The translations under genes were made by a program, and so were the position numbers. A stretch of DNA of 64,000 bases from Luteibacter sp. 9135 (GTDB lineage: Bacteria; Pseudomonadota; Gammaproteobacteria; Xanthomonadales; Rhodanobacteraceae): positions 3,899,501 through 3,963,500 of the forward strand of contig NZ_JQNB01000001.1 of NCBI RefSeq assembly GCF_000745005.1, in the 5' to 3' direction. Below are positions 53,577 through 64,000 of the stretch, in pieces (position 1 is the first letter of the stretch; each line of letters opens with the position of its first letter). Below the pieces are notes generated by a model. It searched no databases, was not told the origin of the DNA, and saw only the letters and a program-made list of their open reading frames with translations.

Positions 53577-55703
53577 TTAGAAAGCCAGCTCCAGTCCGAG
53601 GGTCACACTGCGACCCGGGGCCGGCTGGCGACCCCACGGACTGGTATCGATTCCCCTGTACCAGTACTGCCTGTCGAAAAGATTGTTCAGCGCCAGCGAC
53701 CCGGTGAGCACCGACGTGCCCTGCGTGAGAAGGGTCTGCGTCCACTGCGCGTTCCACACGGCGTACGCGGGCAAGCGGCCCACCGAGGCGATGGCGTTCT
53801 CGGCCCGCGTGTTGGCGGTATCCGTGAAAGCGCTGCTGAAGTAGTAACCCGACAACGCGACGGTGGTATGACCGCGCGTGTACGACGCGCCCACATTCAC
53901 CTGGTTGCGCGAGGTGTACGGCACGCGCAGGCCCTCGAAGGCGCCCGAGCGCTGCTCGGCGTCCAGGTAGGCGTAGCCGGCGGTCAGCTTCAGCCCATCC
54001 AGCGCTTCAGGCGACCACGCGACGTCGGCCTCCAGGCCCTGGTGGATGGTCTTGCCGATGTTGCCGTAGGTGCGCGTGGTGTTGTCGAGCTGGATCTGCT
54101 TGTCGAAGTCGATGCGATACAGATCGGCGTGGATGGCCGTCCGCGCGGTGGGCTGGAAACGCGCGCCCAGCTCGTAGTTCCAGGCCAGCTCCGAATCCAG
54201 GTTGTCGCCGAACACGATCTGCGTGACCTGCGGCGCGCGCAGCGAGCGCTGCGCATCCGCGTACACGTACCACGTGTCCGAGGCCTTGAAGCCGACGGTC
54301 AGGCCCGGCAATGCATTGCGCACGTTGTTTTCGAAGCTCACGCCGTTGGCGAGGTTGCGATAGGTAGCGTCCAGGTGCTCGTAGCGCACGCCGGGGGTCA
54401 CGGTCAGTCGGTCGTCGGCAAAGCCGATCGCATCGCTGACGTACGCCGCCCAGGCACGGTCGCGGAACTGCCAGTCACGCACCAGCGTGTACACGCCGTT
54501 GTCGAGGCCGGTGTTGCCGACCAGGAAATCGATGTCCTCGTGCACCGCACGCGCGCCCACCGTCCATTGCTGGGTCACCGGTCCATCGATATGCAGGCTG
54601 AACTGCGGTTGCGTGCCGTACACCTTGAAGCCGCGCGGCGCGCTCTGCAGCAGCTGCGGCGGCAGGTCGGAACGCCAGGTCTGCGCGGAGGAACGGCGCA
54701 TGCCCACGATGAAGTTGCGCTCGCTGTCGGAACTGAAGTTGCTCCAGCTGAACTTGGAGGTGTCGAACAGCCACCATGCGCCCAGGTCCTGCTCGTAAGT
54801 CAGCGATGCGCGCGTGGTGCTGCCGTGGAAACGATCCAGCGGCCGCGTGGCCTGGCGGGGGTCGTCCTCGTAGTCGGCGACCGATAAGGCTCCCGCCATG
54901 TCCATGCGCGCGACGTAGCGCTGCACGTCCGCCTTGAGCAGTTTGTCGTCGCTGATCCACCACTCGGTGCGCAGGCGGACGTTCTTGACGTTCGTGCCGC
55001 TGTGTCCGCGGAAGTATTCGCCCTTGAGGTAATCGGCATCCAGCTGCATGCCGAAGTTCGGCGTGAGGTAGCCGCCGGTGGACACGGAGGTGTCGCGCAG
55101 CATCTGGCCGCGGCCATACGCGGTGATGCGCTCGCCGACCGTGGTGCGCCACGTGTCGGGAATGGGCTTGCTGACGAAATTGATGACGCCGCCCACGTTG
55201 TTCGGGCCGTACTGCACGGCGGCACCGCCGCGCACGATGTCGATGCGGTCGATCTGGTTCAGCGTCACCGGGAACAGCGACAGGCTGGTCTGCCCATACG
55301 GCGCCAGCGACAGCGGAATGCCATCCAGCAGCGCCTGCACGCGTCCGCTGCGGCTTTCATACAGCCCGCGCAACGCAATCTGCGGCAGCACGCCGGTACC
55401 CGTCTCGTCGAAGATCTTCACGCCGGGCACGCGCTGCAAGGCATCGTCCAGCGAGCGGTTGGCACCCGTGGCCAGCGCCTCGCGATCGATCACCTGACGG
55501 CTGCCCGCATACGTCTTCACGTCCTCCGCCCGCGATGCGCCCAGCACGCTGCCGGTGACCGTCACGGCATCGAGCTTGCGCGCCTTGTCCTGCGGCGTGG
55601 CCGTGGTGGAGGCGATCGTGGCGTCCTGTGCCGACACGGCTTGCGCGAGCACGGCAAGGCCCAGCGCGATAACGATGTGCCGCTGGCGGAGGCGGTGCTT
55701 CAT
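53577..55703 (-). CDS. pvuA: TonB-dependent ferric-siderophore receptor of the vibrioferrin type
   Basis: 708 aa. Signal peptide ending VLAQAVSAQ, TonB-box-like LDAVTVTGSV, plug with SLDDALQRVPGVKIFDETGT and DRIDIVRGGAAVQYGPNNVG, then a 22-strand-type barrel ending SVTLGLELAF with a final phenylalanine. It lies between the aldolase and pvsA in one operon, as receptor genes (pvuA, xsuA) do in vibrioferrin loci. ATG at 55703 has AAGGAA upstream; an alternative at 55721 lengthens the leader. It should import the ferric siderophore across the outer membrane. Confidence 0.9.
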   Translation of the reverse strand: MKHRLRQRHIVIALGLAVLAQAVSAQDATIASTTATPQDKARKLDAVTVTGSVLGASRAEDVKTYAGSRQVIDREALATGANRSLDDALQRVPGVKIFDETGTGVLPQIALRGLYESRSGRVQALLDGIPLSLAPYGQTSLSLFPVTLNQIDRIDIVRGGAAVQYGPNNVGGVINFVSKPIPDTWRTTVGERITAYGRGQMLRDTSVSTGGYLTPNFGMQLDADYLKGEYFRGHSGTNVKNVRLRTEWWISDDKLLKADVQRYVARMDMAGALSVADYEDDPRQATRPLDRFHGSTTRASLTYEQDLGAWWLFDTSKFSWSNFSSDSERNFIVGMRRSSAQTWRSDLPPQLLQSAPRGFKVYGTQPQFSLHIDGPVTQQWTVGARAVHEDIDFLVGNTGLDNGVYTLVRDWQFRDRAWAAYVSDAIGFADDRLTVTPGVRYEHLDATYRNLANGVSFENNVRNALPGLTVGFKASDTWYVYADAQRSLRAPQVTQIVFGDNLDSELAWNYELGARFQPTARTAIHADLYRIDFDKQIQLDNTTRTYGNIGKTIHQGLEADVAWSPEALDGLKLTAGYAYLDAEQRSGAFEGLRVPYTSRNQVNVGASYTRGHTTVALSGYYFSSAFTDTANTRAENAIASVGRLPAYAVWNAQWTQTLLTQGTSVLTGSLALNNLFDRQYWYRGIDTSPWGRQPAPGRSVTLGLELAF

Positions 55704-55734
55704 GGAACGTTTCCTTGACATGAATTAAGAGGGA

Positions 55735-56463
55735 TTACGGTTCACGCAGTTCGCCGGCCCGTGCGCGCAACGCGCCCTGCAACAGGCCACGGTCTTCACC
55801 GGCAAGCAGCCACGCCCCGCCGTGCGCGAGCCAGTAGGCACGCTGCTCGGCCGTGCGGGGGTTGGCGCAGAAAGGGATGTCGTGCGCGGCGCAACGCGCC
55901 GCCAGGTGCAACAGGGCGTCCCATACGTCAGCGTGCAACGGCTGGGGGCCCAGGCCCATATCCAGCGACAGATCGAGCGCGCCTTCCATGACCAGCGATA
56001 CGCCGGGCACGGCAAGGATCTCGTCGATGGCCTCCACGCCCGCCCTGCTCTCGATCATGGGCACGATGCGGATATCGCGGTTGGCACGCTCGATATAGGC
56101 ATCGAGCGGTTCCCGGCCGAAGCCAGTGACGCGGCCGCCGGTGATGCCGCGACGCCCCAGCGGCGGAAAACGTGCCGCCGCTACGGCATCGCGTGCCTGT
56201 GCGGCGGTTTCCAGGCGAGGTATCACCACGGCCCGCGCACCGGCATCCAGCACGCGTCCAATCAGCTTCGCATCGACTTCGGGTACGCGGACCCACGGCT
56301 CACAACCCACCACCTCGCACGCGCGGATGGCGTGCATCAGCTGATCGGGTGAGACCAGCTGATGCTCGAGGTCCAGCACGACGAAGTCGTAACCGGCCCT
56401 GCCGATCATCTCGCAGAGCAACGGCGAGTGGAGCGAATTGAGAATGCCGATCTGGCGTTGCAT
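55735..56463 (-). CDS. HpcH/HpaI-family aldolase, SbnG-like candidate citrate synthase for siderophore
   Basis: 242 aa. The TIM-barrel pattern YDFVVLDLEHQLVSPDQLM, GARAVVIPRLETAAQARDAV, PPLGRRGITGGR and IVPMIESRAGVEAIDEIL with SLVMEGALDLSLDMGLG is of the HpcH/HpaI class II aldolases; the Glu in PMIES and Asp in ALDLS match the metal ligands. In Staphylococcus aureus the relative SbnG makes citrate for a citrate-based siderophore. Here the gene is the first of a citrate-siderophore operon, 31 bases before pvuA, right after the Fur-like box, so the same task is likely. A catabolic aldolase role is the alternative. Confidence 0.82.
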   Translation of the reverse strand: MQRQIGILNSLHSPLLCEMIGRAGYDFVVLDLEHQLVSPDQLMHAIRACEVVGCEPWVRVPEVDAKLIGRVLDAGARAVVIPRLETAAQARDAVAAARFPPLGRRGITGGRVTGFGREPLDAYIERANRDIRIVPMIESRAGVEAIDEILAVPGVSLVMEGALDLSLDMGLGPQPLHADVWDALLHLAARCAAHDIPFCANPRTAEQRAYWLAHGGAWLLAGEDRGLLQGALRARAGELREP

Positions 56464-56500
56464 AACGTCCTGTCGAGCCGGGGAAGGGATCGACGCGGAC

Positions 56501-56523
56501 GATAATGCGAATAGTTCTCAATA
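56501..56523. promoter_or_regulatory. Fur-box-like site upstream of the siderophore operon
   Basis: GATAATGCGAATAGTTCTCA followed by ATAA, close to the Fur consensus built of GATAAT-type hexamers in the pattern AATGCGAAT-AGTTCTCATT. It lies 38-60 bases before the aldolase start, where Fur with iron would shut the promoter. This makes the seven-gene operon iron-repressed. Confidence 0.75.
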
Positions 56524-56565
56524 ACAAGCCTAACCGATCACACTCCGCTTACAAAAAATTGCGAA

Positions 56566-57966
<1,401 letters not shown>

Positions 57967-57988
57967 AAGAAAACCTCCAATCAAGCCA

Positions 57989-58014
57989 TGTAGGAGCGCA
58001 CGCCGTGCGCGAAT
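57989..58014. repeat. GTAGGAGC REP-like palindrome upstream of fumC and purB
   Basis: TGTAGGAGCGCACGCCGTGC followed by GCGAAT. It is a single copy, between the divergent fumC and purB genes, close to the purB -10 region (TATACT at 58030-58035). Confidence 0.75.
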
Positions 58015-58045
58015 GCTTTACCCGAACGGTATACTAAAGAACTAA

Positions 58046-59437
<1,392 letters not shown>

Positions 59438-59464
59438 GTTTCTGTGGGTTACGTGGTCATGAAA

Positions 59465-59492
59465 ACCCGGCTCGGGTGAGTCGGGTTTTTTT
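59465..59492 (+). terminator. Rho-independent terminator of purB
   Basis: ACCCGGCTC, a short loop and GAGTCGGGT, followed by seven T. Confidence 0.88.
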
Positions 59493-59584
59493 GTGGGGTC
59501 TTATTGCATGGCCCCGGCTTGTCTCGAAGCCGCCATGCCGGAGCCGCGGTTGCTTGCATGGTGCGGCGACGAGGCGCTGGGTGG

Positions 59585-59851
59585 TCACACTGTGCGCTCG
59601 AGCAGCGGCAACAAGTGGCCGAACTCGCTCAGAGCGTAACCACCCATCACCTCTACGAATACAGAGGCAAACGGGGTGGAGAAGCATGTTATAGCTTGTC
59701 CCACTCCATCGTCTTCGAGTGATTCGACCAGCAAGCCAGTGACGCCGCCCGCATAGCGCAGCCACGCATGCGCGTCATTGAGCAGCGTATTGACGCTGGC
59801 ATCGACAGCGATCGCCATGCTGCCCTCACCCGTTTGTCCGTTCTCGTCCAT
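59585..59851 (-). CDS. Small protein resembling DUF6124/DUF3077
   Basis: 88 aa starting MDENGQTGEGSMAIAVDASV, then NTLLNDAHAWLRYAGGVTGL and a helical end FGHLLPLLERTV. The pattern of a helical N-terminal block and a small beta tail resembles DUF6124/DUF3077 proteins from Pseudomonas, but weakly. GGAG lies upstream of 59851; the ORF extends to 59938 without a better start. Function unknown. Confidence 0.55.
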   Translation of the reverse strand: MDENGQTGEGSMAIAVDASVNTLLNDAHAWLRYAGGVTGLLVESLEDDGVGQAITCFSTPFASVFVEVMGGYALSEFGHLLPLLERTV

Positions 59852-60052
59852 GGTGTTCTCCGTGATGCCGCCATGTTGACGAGTCGTGGCACGCCATGGA
59901 TAAGCACGTGCCACCGTCGCTCGCACGATGAGTCTCATCGGCCTGCCCGTGACCGGGCCTCGACGCGTCTATGCCTGTAGGGGTTCCCTTACAGACAAGC
60001 TATAACAACGCGCCTATTCTCACGACCGGTCGCCCTCGTGAGTAATTTCTCG

Positions 60053-60331
60053 ATGAGTAACGAGCCTCACATTTACTGCCCACTTTGCAGTTGGGAACCC
60101 AAGCCAGATAGCCGATGGGTTTGCGGACCCGGTGAACCCGGCTCGGGTTGCCGTACATGGTGGAATACCTTCTGGACGGCCGGCTGCTGTCCGGGCTGCG
60201 GTCACTTCTGGTCCATGACCACTTGCCTGTCATGCAAGCGCGCATCGCCGCATGAAGCCTGGTACCACTTCCCGCCGCCAGGAACGGATGAAGAAGCGAC
60301 CAAGCAGCGGGAAGAAGAGTTCACAACCTGA
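60053..60331 (+). CDS. Small Cys-rich zinc-ribbon-like conserved protein
   Basis: 92 aa. Cysteines are arranged as YCPLCSW, then a GxGCRTWWNTFW stretch, CCPGCGHFW, and CLSCKRASPHEAWYH. This double CxxC set with WNTF and SPHxxWYH is a pattern I recall from short conserved proteins of unknown role in several bacterial phyla; probably two zinc sites. ATG at 60053 is used; GTG at 60038 is a poorer choice. Near other small unknown genes. Confidence 0.65.
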   Translation: MSNEPHIYCPLCSWEPKPDSRWVCGPGEPGSGCRTWWNTFWTAGCCPGCGHFWSMTTCLSCKRASPHEAWYHFPPPGTDEEATKQREEEFTT

Positions 60332-60438
60332 CACCCACTTATCGCAACATGTCTAATCCTTGCGTCGATATGGCCCACATCGACCGTTCATCGATCACGC
60401 CGAACAATGCTCGCACCCAAGCCACCGCGAGCCCGCCG

Positions 60439-60834
60439 ATGACCACCAAACGTCGAACCTCCCTCGTGCTTGCTTCCCTGCTGGCCGTAGCCATTCCCGC
60501 CGCCCTCCTGGCGCAAACCTCGCTAGCCTCGTCAGGCGCTACGAATCAAGCCGCCGCACCAGCACCAACCAAAGACGCCCTTCTCCAACGCCTCACCGCA
60601 AGAGCCGAATCCCTCTCCGCGCAAATCACCACCGCGGAAAAATCCGGCCACCTCTTCCATGCCGAAAGCACCGTCCTGTCGACCAAAGTCACCCAGGTCG
60701 TCAAGAAAGCCCGCGCCGACCACGCCAACCAAGGCTTCCTGAGCGCCGGCGAAAGCGCCTCATACATGCGCGAACTCGACCAGATTCAGTCCACGCTCGG
60801 CACGCCCAAAAGCACCCAGCCCAAGACCTCATAA
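60439..60834 (+). CDS. Small secreted helical protein
   Basis: 131 aa. A signal peptide (RRTSLVLASLLAVAIPAALLA, then QTSLASSG) is followed by a charged helical domain (DALLQRLTARAESLSAQITT; HAESTVLSTKVTQVVKKARA; SASYMRELDQIQSTLG). No recognised domain. ATG at 60439 (MTTKRRTSL) is the best start for the signal; the ORF reaches to 60349. Unknown function; probably periplasmic. Confidence 0.6.
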   Translation: MTTKRRTSLVLASLLAVAIPAALLAQTSLASSGATNQAAAPAPTKDALLQRLTARAESLSAQITTAEKSGHLFHAESTVLSTKVTQVVKKARADHANQGFLSAGESASYMRELDQIQSTLGTPKSTQPKTS

Positions 60835-61078
60835 ACGCAGCGACGCCCCAAAGCTCTTCCCCCAGGCCTCCACACCGTACGCAGGCGCGGCCGGGGCGGA
60901 TCTTGGGGCCGCCTGAGCTGAGGGCCGCGCACCCTGCTTCGAGCGACAACACAGCTACGGCCCGCCCCGAAGGGCAGCGCCGAAGGCCCCAAGGTCCGAC
61001 CCGGCCGCGCCCTCGGCCGCGCGCCGGCCGCGTCCTCGCCGCACGCCCCCGCCACACGCCACGCTACAATCCCGCCCC

Positions 61079-62281
61079 ATGGCCATCCAAACCCCCTCCC
61101 GCAAAGCCCTCCCCATCGAAGTCCGCGGCACGTCCACCCATCCCCTGGGCATGACTCCCGCGCACTTCCTCCGCGACTACTGGCAGAAGCGCCCGTTGCT
61201 CATCCGCAACGCCTTCGAGAACTTCCAGCCGCCCATCGAGCCCAACGACCTCGCCGGCCTGGCCTGCGAAGAAGGCGTGCTGGCCCGCCTCATCGTCCAC
61301 GACGAGAAGCGCGACCGCTGGACGGTGAAAACCGGCCCCTTCGACGAAGCCGAATTCAGCAAGACGCCCAAGCGCGACTGGACGCTCCTCGTCCAGGACG
61401 TCGACAAGTGGGACGCCGATGTCGCCGCGCTGCTCGACCACTTCGCCTTCCTGCCCAGCTGGCGCGTGGACGACGTGATGGTCTCCTACGCCGAGGACGG
61501 TGGCGGCGTCGGTGCACACGTGGACCAGTACGACGTGTTCCTGATCCAGGGTATCGGCCAGCGCCACTGGGCCATCAGCGACGACCCGGCGGCCCCGCTC
61601 GACTTCCGCACCGACGTGGAGTTGAAGCAACTGAAGGACTTCCTGCCCACCCACGAGTGGCTGCTCGAGCCCGGCGACATGCTCTACCTGCCGCCCGGCG
61701 TCCCGCACGACGGCGTGGCCCTCGGCGACTGCATGACCCTCTCGGTCGGCATGCGCGCGCCCTCGCAGGCGGAGCTCACCGGCGATCTGGCCGACTTCCT
61801 CGCCGAGCGCATGCCCGACGAACTGCGTTACACCGATGCCGACCTCGCCCCGGTCAAGCGCATCGGCGAGATCGACACGGCCGCGCTCAACCGGCTGCGT
61901 CAGACGCTGCCCTTCGCCGGGGCGCTGGACCGCGACCTGCTGGCCGACTGGTTCGGGCGCTTCATCACCCGCTACCGCAACGCCCAGTCGCCTGCCGCCC
62001 CGCCCAAGGCGACCACCGCCGCGGCGTTGGACAAGGCGCTGGCCGCAGGCGCCGGTCTGGTTCGCCATCCGTACGCCCGGCTGGCCTGGGTCGGCGGCAA
62101 AAAGGCCGCCACGCTGTTCGTCAGTGGTAACGCCTATGCCTGCCCGGCCGAACTGGCCGAGCGGCTGGCCGCCGAGCGGGACGTCCGGCTCGACCGCGCG
62201 CCCTCGCCGGCCGAACGCGAGCTGCTGCTGGCCCTGGTCAACGAGGGCGCCCTCGCGGTCCGCAAGGGTCGCCGCCGGTGA
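61079..62281 (+). CDS. roxA: Ribosomal oxygenase RoxA/YcfD (50S L16 arginine hydroxylase)
   Basis: 400 aa. A 2-oxoglutarate/Fe(II) oxygenase of the JmjC-like cupin fold that hydroxylates an arginine of ribosomal protein L16. The iron triad is visible: His147 and Asp149 in GAHVDQYDVFLIQG and His210 in LPPGVPHDGVAL. RYRNAQSPAAPPKATT and the C-terminal winged-helix region complete the family layout. The start MAIQTPSRKALPIEV is the only sensible ATG. The GTG of the next gene overlaps its end by four bases. Confidence 0.93.
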   Translation: MAIQTPSRKALPIEVRGTSTHPLGMTPAHFLRDYWQKRPLLIRNAFENFQPPIEPNDLAGLACEEGVLARLIVHDEKRDRWTVKTGPFDEAEFSKTPKRDWTLLVQDVDKWDADVAALLDHFAFLPSWRVDDVMVSYAEDGGGVGAHVDQYDVFLIQGIGQRHWAISDDPAAPLDFRTDVELKQLKDFLPTHEWLLEPGDMLYLPPGVPHDGVALGDCMTLSVGMRAPSQAELTGDLADFLAERMPDELRYTDADLAPVKRIGEIDTAALNRLRQTLPFAGALDRDLLADWFGRFITRYRNAQSPAAPPKATTAAALDKALAAGAGLVRHPYARLAWVGGKKAATLFVSGNAYACPAELAERLAAERDVRLDRAPSPAERELLLALVNEGALAVRKGRRR

Positions 62282-62772
62282 ACGGACCGGCGGACACGGT
62301 GCTGGCCGCAGACGATCGCGCCAGCCTCGAGCTCGCCAAGATGCGCCTGCTGAGCCAGGCGCGCTACCGTGCCGCGCTGTACCTGCCGAGGATGGCCGTG
62401 GGCGAGCTGGACAGTGAGGCGATTCTCACCGAACTGCGCCGACTCGCCACCAGCGGCCGACAGGCCCAGGTCCGTATCCTTACCCACGATGCGGAGCAGG
62501 CCCACCGCGACGGTCACCGGCTGGTCGCCCTCGCCCAGCGCCTGCCTACGGCGGTGTCGATCCGCGTCCCGCTCGACGAGGTGCACCTCGCCTACGCATC
62601 GGCGTTCATCTGCGATACGAAAAGTGGCTACCTGTTCCGGCCGGTGGCCGGGCGCTTCGAAGCCCGTGGCGACCTCGACGCACCCGGTGAGACCTCTCGT
62701 CTCATGGACTATTTCGATGAGGTCTGGGAGCGGGCCGAGCCCGCCTGGCAGATAAGACCACTCGGAATCTGA
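62278..62772 (+). CDS. DUF7931 family protein
   Basis: 164 aa from a GTG at 62278 that overlaps the roxA stop. It has LAKMRLLSQARYRAALYLPR and VRILTHDAEQAHRDGHRLVA, with DFSMHLAYAS-like end; this is the DUF7931 pattern, small proteins earlier called HPA2-related acetyltransferases although an acetyl-CoA site is not clear. Co-transcribed with roxA, as in other Xanthomonadales. Function unknown. Confidence 0.75.
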   Translation: MNGPADTVLAADDRASLELAKMRLLSQARYRAALYLPRMAVGELDSEAILTELRRLATSGRQAQVRILTHDAEQAHRDGHRLVALAQRLPTAVSIRVPLDEVHLAYASAFICDTKSGYLFRPVAGRFEARGDLDAPGETSRLMDYFDEVWERAEPAWQIRPLGI

Positions 62773-62904
62773 AAGGCATCCCCTACGTGAATTCGGGTTG
62801 GCGCCGTGTAGCGCCACGGGGCTATACTTAACGGATTCTTATGCCGCGGCGCGCCCCCTTGCGCCCAGCGGCAACCCGTCTTTTTCGTGTGTGCCGGTGG
62901 TGAC
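62773..62904 (+). promoter_or_regulatory. Possible promoter region of sucA
   Basis: A TATACT hexamer (62824-62829) with TTGGCG 19 bases upstream is a fair but stretched sigma-70 match. No other site was seen. Confidence 0.3.
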
Positions 62905-64000
62905 GTGAGCGCAAACCTGATCCGCGAGTTTTCCGAATCCTCCCAGCTCGCCGGCGGTAACGCCGACTACGTAGAGCAGATCTACGAGGCCTGGCTGGCC
63001 GATGCCGGTTCCGTGCCGGCCGAGTGGGATGGCTATTTCAAGGCGTTGAAGGGCCGCGAGGCCGGCGATGTCGCCCACTCCGCTGTCATCGCCCGCATCG
63101 AGGCCGCGCAGAAACAGCGCCGTGGCGCGGTCGCGGCGCCCGCTGCCGGCTCGGCCGACAACGCGTATGCCCAGAAACAGGCCGGCGTCCTGCGCCTGCT
63201 GACGGCCTACCGCTCGCGCGGCCATATCGCCGCCCAGCTCGATCCGCTGGGCCTCACCGTCCCGGATATCGACACCCCGGACCTCGGCCTGGCCTTCCAC
63301 GGCCTGTCCGACGCCGACCTGGACACCGAGTTCGACGCGGGCACCTTCGCCGGTGGCGGCCAGCGCATGAAGCTGCGCGACCTGCTGGCGAAGCTCAAGC
63401 ACATCTATACCGGCACCGTCGGCGCCGAGTTCATGTACATCTCCGATTACGAGCAGCGCTCGTGGATCTACTCGCGGCTGGAGAAAGCCGCCGGTTCGCC
63501 GGGCCTGGAAAAGGCCGAGAAGGTCCGTGTCCTGGAGGCGCTCACCGCCGCCGAGGGCCTTGAGCGCTACCTGCACACCAAGTACGTCGGCCAGAAGCGC
63601 TTCTCGCTGGAAGGTGGCGACAGCCTGATCCCGATGGTCGACGACGTGGTCCGCGCCGCCGGCGACAACGGGGTCAAGGAAGTCATCATCGGCATGGCCC
63701 ACCGCGGCCGCCTGAACGTCCTGGTCAACATCCTCGGCAAGGCGCCCTCGCAGCTCTTCAACGAGTTCGAAGGCAAGTTCGAGCACGACGACAGCGCCAT
63801 CCACACGGGTGACGTGAAGTACCACATGGGCTTCTCCACCGACGTCAAGACGCCCAACGGCGGCGTGCATGTCGCCCTGGCGTTCAACCCGTCGCACCTG
63901 GAAATCGTCAACCCGGTGGTCGCCGGCTCCGTGCACGCGCGCCAGTCGCGCCGTCGCGACACTGCGCGCGACAAGTCGCTGGCCGTGCTGATCCACGGCG
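62905..64000 (+). CDS. sucA: 2-oxoglutarate dehydrogenase E1 (SucA), 3' end outside window
   Basis: The first 365 codons of a protein normally near 940 aa. E1 decarboxylates 2-oxoglutarate with thiamine diphosphate in the citric acid cycle. The N-terminal motif EQIYEAWLADAGSVPAEWDG, RSRGHIAAQLDPLGL, EFMYISDYEQRSWIYSRLE, KRFSLEGGDSLIPMVD and MAHRGRLNVLVNILGK are family marks. The GTG at 62905 (VSANLIREFSESSQLAGG) is the best start; a GTG or ATG alternative is not apparent. The E2 and E3 genes would follow outside the window. Confidence 0.93.
   Translation, partial: MSANLIREFSESSQLAGGNADYVEQIYEAWLADAGSVPAEWDGYFKALKGREAGDVAHSAVIARIEAAQKQRRGAVAAPAAGSADNAYAQKQAGVLRLLTAYRSRGHIAAQLDPLGLTVPDIDTPDLGLAFHGLSDADLDTEFDAGTFAGGGQRMKLRDLLAKLKHIYTGTVGAEFMYISDYEQRSWIYSRLEKAAGSPGLEKAEKVRVLEALTAAEGLERYLHTKYVGQKRFSLEGGDSLIPMVDDVVRAAGDNGVKEVIIGMAHRGRLNVLVNILGKAPSQLFNEFEGKFEHDDSAIHTGDVKYHMGFSTDVKTPNGGVHVALAFNPSHLEIVNPVVAGSVHARQSRRRDTARDKSLAVLIHG

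Overview
The window is a high-GC chromosomal segment of a gammaproteobacterium, most likely from Xanthomonadales/Rhodanobacteraceae (Luteibacter/Dyella-like). I infer this from base composition, the RoxA-DUF7931-SucA order, a Xanthomonas-type vibrioferrin locus, and scattered short palindromes beginning GTAGGAGC. I see no tRNA, rRNA, CRISPR array, transposase or prophage.

Layout. 1-3.4 kb: a truncated pyridoxamine-oxidase-fold protein, then a three-gene membrane operon (PH-like protein, M48 protease, lipoprotein). 3.5-11.4 kb: a signalling block with a chemoreceptor, a hybrid histidine kinase overlapping a KaiC-like ATPase, a GAF/degenerate-GGDEF/EAL protein and a lone receiver. 11.5-14 kb: katE divergent from a DUF3253 gene. 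14-18 kb: an unrecognised 631-aa protein, then a lower-GC islet with two unrecognised genes (secreted protein plus small membrane protein) bracketed by an imperfect 76-bp direct repeat. 18-19.7 kb: quinone-reductase-like enzyme plus WYL regulator. 19.8-25.7 kb: an S15 hydrolase and a zinc-responsive-type ABC/DUF3299 operon divergent from merC across a Zur-like palindrome. 25.8-38.7 kb: MASE1 protein, UPF0303, a second S15 hydrolase, a LytS/LytTR pair, an LdcA homologue whose nucleophile serine is replaced by glycine, AraC regulator, YegD-like Hsp70, and M28 peptidase. 38.9-42.9 kb: OprO/P porin and a TonB receptor. 43.2-46.1 kb: an operon of two small secreted paralogous peptides, a YtrA-type GntR regulator and an ABC transporter, with a 24-bp operator over the promoter. 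46.1-46.35 kb: a 213-bp REPIN-like element. 46.4-56.5 kb: a seven-gene Fur-box-preceded operon (SbnG-like aldolase, TonB receptor, pvsA-E) for a vibrioferrin-type siderophore. 56.6-59.4 kb: fumC and purB, divergent members of one superfamily. 59.5-60.8 kb: three small genes of unknown function. 61-64 kb: roxA, a DUF7931 gene and the start of sucA.

The genes form several separate units. Iron acquisition (46.4-56.5 kb), zinc limitation (21.8-25.7 kb), a two-component pair at 30.7-32.7 kb and the peptide/ABC unit at 43.3-46.1 kb are each self-contained, with their own likely control site or regulator. The best candidates for undescribed biology are the peptide-GntR-ABC operon, the repeat-bracketed islet at 16-18 kb with its 631-aa neighbour, the KaiC/hybrid-kinase pair, and the LdcA homologue lacking its nucleophile.
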